A stretch of DNA of 46,128 nucleotides, taken from contig NZ_QSCM01000021.1 in NCBI RefSeq assembly GCF_003463065.1, positions 1-46,128 on the forward strand, written 5' to 3'. The notes beneath the pieces were generated by a model. It was not told the DNA's origin. It was given only the letters and a program-made list of their open reading frames with translations, and searched no databases. Position 1 is the stretch's first letter. The number at the start of each line of letters is the position of its first letter. A program made the position numbers and the translations under genes. Of the stretch, positions 32,999-41,021 are shown one piece after another. This stretch comes from Blautia sp. OF03-15BH. GTDB taxonomy: Bacteria > Bacillota > Clostridia > Lachnospirales > Lachnospiraceae.

Positions 32999-34240
32999 TC
33001 AGATCTTCTCGTAGATCTTTCTGGGTACGTAAGCTTTGACTTCGATCCCCTCAGCCGTATACTCTTCGGACACCAGCTCCCCCTCTTTGCGGATCAGCTG
33101 GATGATGCCGGCCTGGTCAAAGGGATAAAGCCGCTCCACGTAGATCTTATCCCGCCGGAGCACTTCCTCCAGAGCTGCCGTCAGTTCCGAAAGCCCCTCT
33201 CCCGTCTTTGCAGAGATCTTCAGTGTCTGATCGGCTTTCAGATCCCGAAGATCGGTGCGGATACCCTCCCGGTCTGTCTTGTTGAACAACGTCAGGATCG
33301 GCTTGTCGCCTACCTCCAGCCTTCGTAAGGTATCGTAGACCACATACATCTGTGTCTCCATCTGCTCATTGGAAGCATCCACCACATGAAGGATCACATC
33401 CGCATATTTTGCCTCTTCGAGGGTACTCTTAAAAGCCTCCACCAGATGATGAGGAAGCTTGCGGATAAAGCCTACCGTGTCTGTGATGAGGATCCTGGTG
33501 CCGTTTTCCAGCGTCATGGTACGGGTGGTCGGATCCAGCGTGGCAAAAAGCTTGTTTTCTTCCAGCACGCCGGCTCCTGTCAGCCGGTTCAGAAGCGTGG
33601 ATTTTCCCGCATTGGTATACCCTACAATGGCTGCCACAGGCATACGGTTCCGGCTTCTCTGGGCTCTTGTGATCTCGCGGTGGCGTTTCACTTCCTCCAG
33701 TTCCCGGTTCAGCTGGGCAATCCGGCTCTTGATGAGCCGACGGTCCATTTCCAGCTTTTTCTCTCCCGGTCCTCTGGTTCCGATACCGCCTCCCAGACGG
33801 GACAGAGAATTTCGAAGACCGACCAGTCTTGCCTGGCGGTATTTGAGCTGGGCAAGCTCTACCTGGATCTTTCCCTCACTGGTTCGCGCATGTGCCGCAA
33901 AAATATCCAGAATGATCAGCGTCCGGTCCATAACCTTCAGATCCAGCTCCTGCTCCAGATTGTTCAGCTGGGCGGGACTGAGCTCATCGTCGCAGATCAC
34001 ACCGGTGGCATTAAGCCCGAAAGCCATCGCCCGGACTTCCTCGATTTTTCCTTTTCCGATGTAGGTGCCCGGGTGGACCGCTTCTCTTTTCTGGATCACA
34101 GTTCCCACCGTCTCAGCTCCTGCCGTATCTGCCAGTTCTTTTAATTCCTTCAGGGATTCCTCTGTATCATCTCCGTCACTGACGCTGACACCGATGAGGA
34201 TCACCCGTTCTTTCAATTCTTCGATCGTGTTCATTTCCAT
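32999..34240 (-). CDS. hflX: Ribosome-splitting GTPase HflX
   Basis: This 413-residue GTPase binds the 50S subunit and splits stalled or hibernating ribosomes after stress. An N-terminal HflX domain contains PGTYIGKGKIEEV and a basic helical linker; then the G domain with G1 GYTNAGKST, G3 DTVGF and G4 NKTD. The start ATG at 34238-34240 (or two codons later) follows GACGAGG and lies 4 bases after the TPR gene stop. A much earlier in-frame start lies inside that gene and is rejected. HflX and the TPR lipoprotein are therefore one operon. Confidence 0.95.
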   Translation of the reverse strand: MEMNTIEELKERVILIGVSVSDGDDTEESLKELKELADTAGAETVGTVIQKREAVHPGTYIGKGKIEEVRAMAFGLNATGVICDDELSPAQLNNLEQELDLKVMDRTLIILDIFAAHARTSEGKIQVELAQLKYRQARLVGLRNSLSRLGGGIGTRGPGEKKLEMDRRLIKSRIAQLNRELEEVKRHREITRAQRSRNRMPVAAIVGYTNAGKSTLLNRLTGAGVLEENKLFATLDPTTRTMTLENGTRILITDTVGFIRKLPHHLVEAFKSTLEEAKYADVILHVVDASNEQMETQMYVVYDTLRRLEVGDKPILTLFNKTDREGIRTDLRDLKADQTLKISAKTGEGLSELTAALEEVLRRDKIYVERLYPFDQAGIIQLIRKEGELVSEEYTAEGIEVKAYVPRKIYEKI

Positions 34241-34244
34241 AGCA

Positions 34245-35285
34245 TTACCTCGTCTGAAGGAAAGTATATTCTCTGGTGCCGCGCTCATCCGAAGGATATT
34301 TTTCCACATATTCCTGTGCCTTCGCCCGGGCATTTTCAAAATCTCCCTGATACTCATATGCCACGATGGTATTATACATGAGCTCCTGACGTCCCTCTTC
34401 TCCTGACAGAGCCAGACCTTTTTCCGCGTTTTCAAGAGCAGAAGCATAGGCTCCGTCCTTGATATCACAGAGTACCAGACCATTATAGGCGGTCAGACTC
34501 TCGCCATCGCTGCTCATAAGCTCCTGCCAGGTCTTCCTGGCATGGGTGGTGTCACCTTCCTCCAGATAAATGCGGGCCATAAGCTCCATGGCTTCGGCAT
34601 TTTTCTTTTCTGTCAGGGGATCCAGAAGCTTTTTGGCACTGTCATAATTCTCCAGATACACATAGATCCGGGCCTTCTGGCAGCTTCCTTCCTCGCTGGG
34701 ATCTTCAATATTCAGAGCATTTTCCAGATAAGGTGCTCCGTCTGCGGAACGTTTCTGCTCCTGGTAGCAGCTGTAGATATCCAGTACCAGATCGTAATCC
34801 TTCGGAGACAGAGAAACCGCCAGATCAAAGTCGGTTTTTGCCTGATCATAGTCTCCCTTTGCCATATAGCAGGCACCGCGGAGATAGCAGGCATCTCCTT
34901 CCTGACGGAGCTTCAGCAGGTCATCGCAGACAGCAATGGTACCGTCATAATCGCCGTTTTTATAAAGAGCCGTTGCTTTGTAGTAAAGGATGTCTCTCCG
35001 GGTGTTCGGCATCTTTTCATCCGTGGCTTTCAGAGCCTCGTCAAAGGCCGCTGCTGCCTGTTCGTACTGTCCCAGCCCCATAAGCGCCAGACCCTCGCCC
35101 CGATAAGCGGCTGCTTCGTTTTCTCCCAGCGCCACCGCTGTTTTAAAATCCTCCAGGGCTGCCTGGTATTCTTTATGTTCCATGGCTGTCATTCCTTCAT
35201 CAATGCTGTCGGTGCCATTATCTGCACTGCACCCGCTCAAAAGCACTGCTGCCAGAGGAATCCAGATCCATTTGTTTTTTTTCAT
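34245..35285 (-). CDS. Tetratricopeptide-repeat lipoprotein
   Basis: This 346-residue exported lipoprotein has a basic start, a hydrophobic stretch and the lipobox LLSGC (cysteine near residue 19). The rest is a chain of TPR helical repeats of about 34 residues, e.g. around EYQAALEDFKTAVALGENEAAAYRGEG and DYDQAKTDFDLAVSLSP. TPR proteins are docking scaffolds; the partner is unknown. The start at 35283-35285 has GGAG nearby and gives a proper signal peptide. A longer reading frame upstream has no such site. It is co-transcribed with hflX from a promoter at 35330-35358. Confidence 0.88.
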   Translation of the reverse strand: MKKNKWIWIPLAAVLLSGCSADNGTDSIDEGMTAMEHKEYQAALEDFKTAVALGENEAAAYRGEGLALMGLGQYEQAAAAFDEALKATDEKMPNTRRDILYYKATALYKNGDYDGTIAVCDDLLKLRQEGDACYLRGACYMAKGDYDQAKTDFDLAVSLSPKDYDLVLDIYSCYQEQKRSADGAPYLENALNIEDPSEEGSCQKARIYVYLENYDSAKKLLDPLTEKKNAEAMELMARIYLEEGDTTHARKTWQELMSSDGESLTAYNGLVLCDIKDGAYASALENAEKGLALSGEEGRQELMYNTIVAYEYQGDFENARAKAQEYVEKYPSDERGTREYTFLQTR

Positions 35286-35329
35286 ATAAAATCTCCGTTG
35301 ATCGCAAGTATTCAAAAGGTTACGATCGA

Positions 35330-35358
35330 AGTATAGCAGAAAAATCCATGCTTGTACA
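35330..35358 (-). promoter_or_regulatory. Promoter of the TPR lipoprotein-hflX operon
   Basis: On the - strand TGTACA (35353-35358) and TATACT (35330-35335) are spaced by exactly 17 bp. The site is back to back with the divergent polymerase promoter. Confidence 0.5.
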
Positions 35359-35361
35359 GAC

Positions 35362-35390
35362 TTGTATCTTTTGCGGGGTACGGGTATGAT
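35362..35390 (+). promoter_or_regulatory. Promoter of the Y-family polymerase gene
   Basis: TTGTAT (35362-35367) and TATGAT (35385-35390) are spaced by exactly 17 bp. No LexA/DinR-type box is seen in this spacer, so SOS control is not supported by sequence. Confidence 0.45.
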
Positions 35391-35442
35391 AGGATTATCA
35401 CAAGAGGATGAGACAGAAAGGATTTTGAAGGGAGGAACGCCT

Positions 35443-36648
35443 GTGGCTTCGAGGATCATTTTTCATATTGATGTAAATTCTGCTTATCTCAGCTGGACGT
35501 CTGTAGAGAATCTTCGGACCGGCGCAGGTCCGGATCTGCGTGAAGTACCGGCCATCATCGGCGGAGATCAGAAAAGCCGGCACGGGATCGTCCTTGCCAA
35601 GTCCATTTCTGCGAAAAAAATGGGGATCTATACCAGTGAACCGGTCGCTTCCGCTTTGAAAAAATGCCCGGAGCTTCTGATCTTTCCACCGGATCATGAG
35701 CTGTACCGGCAGTACAGCCACCGGTTTATCGATTATCTGAAGACACTGACTCCGGATATCGAGCAGGTCAGTGTGGATGAGTGTTATCTGGATTTCACCG
35801 GCATCGCCCACTGCTATCAAAGCCCTCTGGCAGCCGCAGAAGAGATCAAGGACACCATTTACCGGCGTTTTGGCTTTACCGTCAATGTCGGCATCTCCTG
35901 CAACAAACTGCTGGCCAAAATGGCTTCCGATTTTGAAAAGCCAAACCGGATCCACACGCTTTTTCCGGATGAGATCCTGCGAAAAATGTGGCCGCTGCCC
36001 GTGAGTGAGCTGCACATGGCCGGACGTTCCTCCGTCCGTGTCTTACATAAGCTGGGCATCCACACCATCGGAGAACTGGCCCACACGGATGCAGACCTTC
36101 TCACCGCCCATCTGAAAAGCCATGGCCGCCTTCTCTGGGAATATGCCAACGGGATCGATGACCGTCCGGTGGAATCCCTGCCCGCACGGGCAAAAGGGAT
36201 CGGAAATTCCACCACACTCTCGAAGGATGCCCTGACAGAAAAAGAAGCGGCTCCTGTCCTGCGCCGCCTTTCCGAGAGCGTGGCCAAGAGACTCCGGGCA
36301 GCCGGACAGCTGGCCGGAAGCATCTCTGTGGAGATCAAATACAGTGATTTCTCCTCTTCCTCCCATCAGATGCCTCTGGAACCGCCCTCCAACGCCGCTG
36401 CGACCCTTTATGCGGCTTCTCTGCGCCTGTTCCGGCGGCTCTGGAATGGAGATCCCATCCGCCTTCTTGGTGTACGCACCACAAGGCTTACCGATGAGGA
36501 TGCCCCCATCCAGCTTTCCATCTTCGATATTGACTGGGAGAAAAACGAAAAACAACAGAAGCTGGATGCCGCACTCGACAAGATCCGCCAGAAATACGGG
36601 GAACAGGCCATCCGCCGCGGAAGTGAGGTAACTGCCAAAAAGCCTTAG
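35443..36648 (+). CDS. dinB: Y-family DNA polymerase (DinB/Pol IV-like)
   Basis: This 401-residue translesion DNA polymerase has catalytic acids D10 in FHIDVNSAYLSW and D112/E113 in SVDECYLDF, the tyrosine steric gate in NSAY, the finger motif AKSISAKK, the thumb segment ASDFEKPNR and a C-terminal little-finger domain. The start chosen is GTG at 35443-35445, with GGGAGG 7 bases ahead. An in-frame ATG 27 codons upstream would add a tail not seen in the family. The 1-base gap to the convergent flavin reductase gene leaves no room for a separate terminator. Confidence 0.93.
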   Translation: MASRIIFHIDVNSAYLSWTSVENLRTGAGPDLREVPAIIGGDQKSRHGIVLAKSISAKKMGIYTSEPVASALKKCPELLIFPPDHELYRQYSHRFIDYLKTLTPDIEQVSVDECYLDFTGIAHCYQSPLAAAEEIKDTIYRRFGFTVNVGISCNKLLAKMASDFEKPNRIHTLFPDEILRKMWPLPVSELHMAGRSSVRVLHKLGIHTIGELAHTDADLLTAHLKSHGRLLWEYANGIDDRPVESLPARAKGIGNSTTLSKDALTEKEAAPVLRRLSESVAKRLRAAGQLAGSISVEIKYSDFSSSSHQMPLEPPSNAAATLYAASLRLFRRLWNGDPIRLLGVRTTRLTDEDAPIQLSIFDIDWEKNEKQQKLDAALDKIRQKYGEQAIRRGSEVTAKKP

Positions 36649-36649
36649 C

Positions 36650-37276
36650 TTATCTGCACCGTTTTGCCTTTTTCTTCGCCGGTTTCCTTACGGAATAACC
36701 GAAGGTTCCGAGGGATTTTCCCAGGCTGAAATATTCTCCGTGGGAATAGGCCACCAGTCCCGTCCGGTTCAGGCGGAAACGGCCGTTCCCTTCCATATAG
36801 TCCTCAGATACATGGACAGCCACTACCTCTGCCAGAAAAAGATCATGGGAACCCAGGGCTTTTATCTCCTTCACACGGCATTCCAGGTTTACGGGGCTTT
36901 CTTCCACCATGGGACAGCCGGTCACCGGACCCGAGACAGCCGTCAGGCCGGTCTCCTTGAATTTATCCACATCCCTTCCGGAACGGACACCGCAGTAATC
37001 GGTGGCTTTCAGAAGTTTTTCTGTCGTCAGGTTGATGACAAAGGTTTTTGTCTCCTTTAAGATCGCATGGGAATACCGCTCCGGACGCACGGAAATATAG
37101 ACCATAGGCGGGTTGGTGCAGACCGTTCCAGTCCAGGCAACGGTGATCATGTTCGGTTTTTCTCCTTCCCGGCCCAGGCTCACCAGCACTGCCGGAAGGG
37201 GATAAAGCATATTTCCCGGTTTCCACTGCTGTTTCTTCACGGAAACCTTCTGTTTTTCCATCGTCTTTTTTTCCAT
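36650..37276 (-). CDS. Flavin reductase-like FMN-binding protein
   Basis: This 208-residue split-barrel flavoprotein of the flavin reductase/FMN-binding family shows NMITVAWTGTVCTNPPMVYISVRPERYSH as the FMN-binding core and SPVNLECRVKEI as the following strand. The C-terminus is very basic (KKKAKRCR). It may transfer electrons from NAD(P)H to flavin or act as a redox sensor; the partner is unknown. The start at 37274-37276 follows AAAGGAG. It lies 40 bases after the pyrophosphatase gene on the same strand. The gene ends one base from the convergent polymerase gene. Confidence 0.88.
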   Translation of the reverse strand: MEKKTMEKQKVSVKKQQWKPGNMLYPLPAVLVSLGREGEKPNMITVAWTGTVCTNPPMVYISVRPERYSHAILKETKTFVINLTTEKLLKATDYCGVRSGRDVDKFKETGLTAVSGPVTGCPMVEESPVNLECRVKEIKALGSHDLFLAEVVAVHVSEDYMEGNGRFRLNRTGLVAYSHGEYFSLGKSLGTFGYSVRKPAKKKAKRCR

Positions 37277-37316
37277 TTTTTCGTTCTCCTTTTTCCTCTG
37301 GATCGTATCCCGCACC

Positions 37317-39005
37317 TTACTGCTGCAGGGCATTCATAAAGGCCGGGATCAGCTGTTTTTTCCGGGATACCACGCCCGGCAGGGTGATGGAATGTTCCAC
37401 CGGTGTCTGATGAAAGGCCTCTTCCACAAGACGCACATTCTCGCCTCCGTAGCAGAGAAGCTCTGTGGACTGATGGATGATATCCGTCAGCATGAAAAAG
37501 ATCATGGTCTCTCCGTGTGCTCCCAGAGCCTTTTCCATATAGGGAAGCAGGCGCTTTTTCATCTCTTTGAGCTCCTCCGGGTTCATGGAGTTGATCTGTC
37601 CTACGCCAAAGTTTGCTTTGTTGAGCTCGAATTTCTTGAAATCCTGATAGAAGATCTCCTCTGTCGAACGCCCCTTCAGATCACTGCCTGCCGCAAACAT
37701 TTCCGTTGCAAACTCTTCGCACTGGATACCGGCGATCTCCGCCAGCCGTTCTGCTGCCGCCCGGTCCAGGGCCGTGCAGGTGGGAGAACGGAACATCAGC
37801 GTATCAGAGATAATGGCCGCACAGAGAAGACCTGCGATATTTTTCGGGATCTCCAGTTTCCGTTCCTGATAGATCTGATAAAGGATCGTGGCAGTACAGC
37901 CCACCGGCTGGTTCCGGAAAAAGACCGGAGCCATGGTCTCTAGAGAGCCCAGGCGGTGATGATCGATGATCTCCAGAATGTCGGCACTCTCGATGTTATC
38001 CACAGCCTGTGACTTTTCGTTGTGATCCACCAGAATCAGCTGACGCCTCTTGATCCCCAGCAGATTCCGGCGGGAAACCATTCCCACATAATGTTCGTTT
38101 TTATCCAGGATCGGGAAGTCCCGGTGTCTCTTTTTCGCCATGACATCCTTGATGGAGTCTGTATAATCATCCAGACGAAAAGTAATAAGATTACTGGATT
38201 TCATAAAGAATTTTACCGGCATACTCTGGTTGATGAGACGTGCCACCGTATACGTATCATGAGGGGTACTGATAACGGCGCAGACCCGCTCGGCCGCCAG
38301 ACGCTGGATCGTCTTGGAGACCGGAGCCCCCTCGCAGACGATGATGCAGCCTGCTTTCATCTCGATCGCACACAGCTGCGATTCATAACGGTTTCCGAGG
38401 ATGACCAGATCATCTTCTTCAATATAATTCTCCATCAGATCCGGATTGGCCGCCGCAATGACAACCTTTCCTTTGACAAAATACGCATGTTCATTTCCCA
38501 CCACCATAGTTCCGTCCAGCGTCTCCAGAATATTTTTGTACTGGGTGCGGGCCGTGGAAAGAATGGCATTATCATAAACGTCCATGTAAGACTTCGCAAT
38601 ATCGCTGATGGTGATCAGACCCTCCAGCATATTTCCTTCCTGAACGATGGGCAGGGTGTTCACATTCTGGGTCCGCATGAGATTCCAGGCCTTTTTCAGG
38701 GAAATGTGATCACTGACCCCCGGGATCCGGCGGATCTCCATGTCTTTTACCCGGGGAGCCACATTCGGCACATATCCCGGCGGATCCACCTGAAAACGAT
38801 CCAGCACATACTGGGTCTCCTGGCTGATCTGACCGGCCCGTTTTGCCTCAAAGATCCCATCCTCCGTCCGACGCTTGATATCTGCATAAGCGATGGCCGA
38901 GCAGATCGAATCCGTATCCGGATTTTTATGTCCGATGACATAAACCTTTCTGGGGGCAATCACCGGAGTCGGCGCATTTGTCTGCAGTTTTCTATTTTCA
39001 CTCAT
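37317..39005 (-). CDS. ppaC: CBS-domain manganese-dependent inorganic pyrophosphatase
   Basis: This 562-residue family II pyrophosphatase carries a regulatory insert. The DHH-type catalytic domain starts with GHKNPDTDSICSA (residues ~23-35). A first CBS domain, a DRTGG domain and a second CBS domain (together ~70-305) follow, then the rest of the catalytic core with DHHRLGSLE and the DHHA2 domain with SRKKQ near the C-terminus. Adenine nucleotides binding the CBS pair regulate such enzymes, coupling pyrophosphate cleavage to energy charge. The start at 39003-39005 has GGAGG; 82 upstream in-frame codons lack family sequence. Confidence 0.94.
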   Translation of the reverse strand: MSENRKLQTNAPTPVIAPRKVYVIGHKNPDTDSICSAIAYADIKRRTEDGIFEAKRAGQISQETQYVLDRFQVDPPGYVPNVAPRVKDMEIRRIPGVSDHISLKKAWNLMRTQNVNTLPIVQEGNMLEGLITISDIAKSYMDVYDNAILSTARTQYKNILETLDGTMVVGNEHAYFVKGKVVIAAANPDLMENYIEEDDLVILGNRYESQLCAIEMKAGCIIVCEGAPVSKTIQRLAAERVCAVISTPHDTYTVARLINQSMPVKFFMKSSNLITFRLDDYTDSIKDVMAKKRHRDFPILDKNEHYVGMVSRRNLLGIKRRQLILVDHNEKSQAVDNIESADILEIIDHHRLGSLETMAPVFFRNQPVGCTATILYQIYQERKLEIPKNIAGLLCAAIISDTLMFRSPTCTALDRAAAERLAEIAGIQCEEFATEMFAAGSDLKGRSTEEIFYQDFKKFELNKANFGVGQINSMNPEELKEMKKRLLPYMEKALGAHGETMIFFMLTDIIHQSTELLCYGGENVRLVEEAFHQTPVEHSITLPGVVSRKKQLIPAFMNALQQ

Positions 39006-39127
39006 ATGATATCCTCCACAATTATTCAACACATAAATACATGTCCTTCTTATTTTACACGATTCTTTACTTTCTGCATCAAAAATGTTAAACTTTTTTA
39101 TATAACAGTTCGGGACAGCAGAAAAAT

Positions 39128-39180
39128 GAAAAGCCAGACGGTGCAAATCTGGCTGCAGGCGGATGGCTTTTCGTTTTAAA
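39128..39180 (+). other. Terminator/antiterminator-like structure upstream of the S1-domain gene
   Basis: GAAAAGCCA (39128-39136) can pair with TGGCTTTTC (39164-39172), followed by TTTT. Alternatively AGCCAGA (39132-39138) pairs with TCTGGCT (39148-39154). The two pairings share bases and exclude each other, the form expected of a transcription attenuator. A TATAAC-like -10 lies ahead near 39100, but its -35 is weak. Confidence 0.4.
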
Positions 39181-39282
39181 ATACGTGGAATGCCCTGAAT
39201 GGTTACTTTTATACAAAGATGCCCGCAAAATGCAGGCGGCGACCTTTGCACGGAAGAACATCATAAAAAAGGAGATCATATT

Positions 39283-40239
39283 ATGAGTGAAGAACTGAAA
39301 AACGTAACACCGGAAACCGCAGAAGCTCCCGAGCATGTGGAAAGCATGGACGATTACAAAGAGGAACTGGAAGCCTCCTTTAAGCAGATCCACGAGGGCG
39401 ATATCCTGACCGGAACCGTCATCGGCGTTTCTGAAACTGCCATTACCCTGGATCTGAAATATTATACCGACGGCATCATCCGCCTGGAGGATTTCACCAA
39501 TGATCCGAATTTCAACCTGGCAGAAGATATCCACACAGGCGATGAGATTTCCGCCACTGTGATCCGCAGAGATGACGGCGAAGGTCACATTCTCCTCTCC
39601 GCCAAAGAGGCCAATGAGGTCCTTGCCTGGGATAAACTCCGCAGCTATAAGGCAGAGGGCACAAACCTGAAAGTCAAGGTTGCCGGCATCGTAAAATCAG
39701 GCGTTGTCGCTTATCTGGAAGGCATCCGCGGCTTCATTCCCGCTTCCAAACTTTCCCTGAACTATGTAGAAGAAGATGATCTGAATGACTGGCTTGGCAA
39801 AGAGCTCGAGATCCGCGTCATCGCAGCAGATGAGGAGGACGATCACCTGGTACTCTCCGCCCGTGAAATCCTCCGTGAAAAGGCAGACGAAGAGCGGAAA
39901 GCCAAAGTATCCAATGTCGAGATCGGCCTTGTAACCGAAGGTACCGTAGAATCCATCCAGCCCTATGGTGCATTCATCGATCTTGGAAACGGTCTTTCCG
40001 GTCTGGTACATGTTTCTCAGATCTGCGAAAAACGGATCAAGACTCCCGCCGCTGTCCTGAAGGTTGGTGACAAAGTAAAGGTAAAAGTCATCAATGTAAA
40101 AGACGGCAAGCTCAGCCTGAGCATGAAAGCCCTGAATGATGTGGCTGCCGAGGAGATTCAGGAGGAAACCATCGAATTGCCGGAAACAGAGGCTGTAGGT
40201 ACCTCTCTTGGTTCTCTTTTTGCCAACATCAAACTTTGA
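39283..40239 (+). CDS. S1-domain RNA-binding protein (ribosomal protein S1-like)
   Basis: This 318-residue protein has three S1 OB-fold domains (about 38-108, 120-190 and 215-285), of which the third is the most typical (GTVESIQPYGAFIDLGNGLSGLVHVSQI). An acidic N-terminus and an EEIQEET-rich tail flank them. Short S1-like proteins of Firmicutes bind mRNA and may help translation; they are not strictly equal to the six-domain S1 of E. coli. The start at 39283 follows AAAAAAGGAG, whereas 28 upstream codons lack family sequence. A perfect terminator follows. Confidence 0.93.
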   Translation: MSEELKNVTPETAEAPEHVESMDDYKEELEASFKQIHEGDILTGTVIGVSETAITLDLKYYTDGIIRLEDFTNDPNFNLAEDIHTGDEISATVIRRDDGEGHILLSAKEANEVLAWDKLRSYKAEGTNLKVKVAGIVKSGVVAYLEGIRGFIPASKLSLNYVEEDDLNDWLGKELEIRVIAADEEDDHLVLSAREILREKADEERKAKVSNVEIGLVTEGTVESIQPYGAFIDLGNGLSGLVHVSQICEKRIKTPAAVLKVGDKVKVKVINVKDGKLSLSMKALNDVAAEEIQEETIELPETEAVGTSLGSLFANIKL

Positions 40240-40266
40240 TCTGTCTTTGATTATTTATTATTTTTC

Positions 40267-40301
40267 ACCAAAAACCAGTTTGAAACAAACTGGTTTTTGG
40301 T
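40267..40301 (+). terminator. Terminator of the S1-domain gene
   Basis: ACCAAAAACCAGTTTG (40267-40282) and its exact complement (40286-40301) make a 16-bp stem with a 3-base loop, flanked by T-rich sequence on both strands. Confidence 0.8.
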
Positions 40302-40305
40302 TATT

Positions 40306-40364
40306 TTCACATATTCTTTACTGCTTGTTCATATTTTATTCATAATTTATTGCTACACTATAAC
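40306..40364 (+). promoter_or_regulatory. Array of five 11-bp-spaced hexamers (Pho-box-like) with -10 element, no gene after it
   Basis: TTCACA (40306), TTTACT (40317), TTCATA (40328), TTCATA (40339) and TTGCTA (40350) each begin exactly 11 bp apart. The pattern matches the direct repeats bound by PhoP-type response regulators in Firmicutes (TT[ACT]A[CT]A with 5-bp spacers). TATAAC (40359-40364) follows as a -10. Downstream come AAAGGAG (40373-40379) and a TTG/ATG leading into a stop at 40402-40404 after at most four codons. Confidence 0.55.
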
Positions 40365-40400
40365 TGTCTTCGAAAGGAGACAACCAATCTTGGTCATGGC

Positions 40401-40416
40401 GTAATGTTTTCATTAC
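40401..40416. other. Small hairpin in the 40365-40440 spacer
   Basis: GTAATG (40401-40406) and CATTAC (40411-40416) pair around a TTTT loop. It lies right after the miniature reading frame behind the Pho-like array. Confidence 0.35.
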
Positions 40417-40440
40417 ACATAGATAAATTTTTTCATAATA

Positions 40441-40465
40441 GCCCGGGTGTACCAGACGCCCGGGC
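40441..40465. terminator. GC-rich hairpin ending both strands' transcripts
   Basis: GCCCGGGTGT (40441-40450) pairs with ACGCCCGGGC (40456-40465), with one wobble and a 5-base loop. Neither strand has an immediate long U run (TATTATGAAAAAATTT follows on the - strand, ACTCCTCATTTT on the +). It lies 24 bases past the ATC-hydrolase stop and is the likely end of the amino-acid transporter operon. Confidence 0.5.
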
Positions 40466-40488
40466 ACTCCTCATTTTATGGCATAAAA

Positions 40489-40998
40489 TCAGTCTTTCTT
40501 TACCTTCGTAAACCGCAGCTGACAGACCGGAAGGCCGTCTGCAATGGTGCCTTTCAGTTCGAATTTCAGGCAGGGGAACTGTTTTGCAAACTCTCTGTCA
40601 CCTTCCATCGTCAGATCGCAGAGATGAGCGATTTCTTCCAGTGTATGACCCTGTTTTACCCACTCGGTTACATAGGGGCAGTAATGGAAATCGATGGACA
40701 GCTTGTCCTCCGTCTTCTCTACTACTTCCATCTCATAAATCTCCCTGTTATGATCCGTACCAAATTCATTGGCAAACTCAGTAAAATCATCGGGATCCTT
40801 CATGCTCGCACGCATGGCTTTCGCATTGTCTGCACCATAACGGCCGATGGCAGTCCTCGCAAAGGAATCGTCGATGCCCTGTTTTGCCGCCTCTTCGATC
40901 ATATTGGAGATGGTTGCCGCACGGCGGGCGCTGATATCACGCATACCGTCTACGCCAAAATTGTTTTTGATCTTCGGAATGTTGTTTTCAAATGCCAT
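40489..40998 (-). CDS. L-2-amino-thiazoline-4-carboxylate hydrolase family protein
   Basis: This 169-residue protein is of the ATC hydrolase family (PF14196-type). The C-terminal half, with HYCPYVTEWVKQG, HLCDLTMEGDREFA and a beta-rich end, is diagnostic. Named members open the thiazoline ring of ATC on the way to L-cysteine, but most members are untested. It is the last gene of the amino-acid ABC operon (23 bases after the ATPase), suggesting that the transporter brings in a cysteine precursor or a related sulfur compound. C107 (in HYCPY) and C127 (in HLCD) lie in the conserved region and are candidates for catalysis or metal binding, which is inference. Confidence 0.8.
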   Translation of the reverse strand: MAFENNIPKIKNNFGVDGMRDISARRAATISNMIEEAAKQGIDDSFARTAIGRYGADNAKAMRASMKDPDDFTEFANEFGTDHNREIYEMEVVEKTEDKLSIDFHYCPYVTEWVKQGHTLEEIAHLCDLTMEGDREFAKQFPCLKFELKGTIADGLPVCQLRFTKVKKD

Positions 40999-41021
40999 TT
41001 TCTTCTACCTCTTTCTTCTTA

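Noticed and set aside
35286..35442. SOS (LexA/DinR) control of the polymerase gene
   Set aside because: No GAAC-N4-GTTC-type box is present in the spacer.
38022..39179. A 385-codon + strand frame opposite the pyrophosphatase gene
   Set aside because: It is a shadow of a conserved gene, with no motif support.
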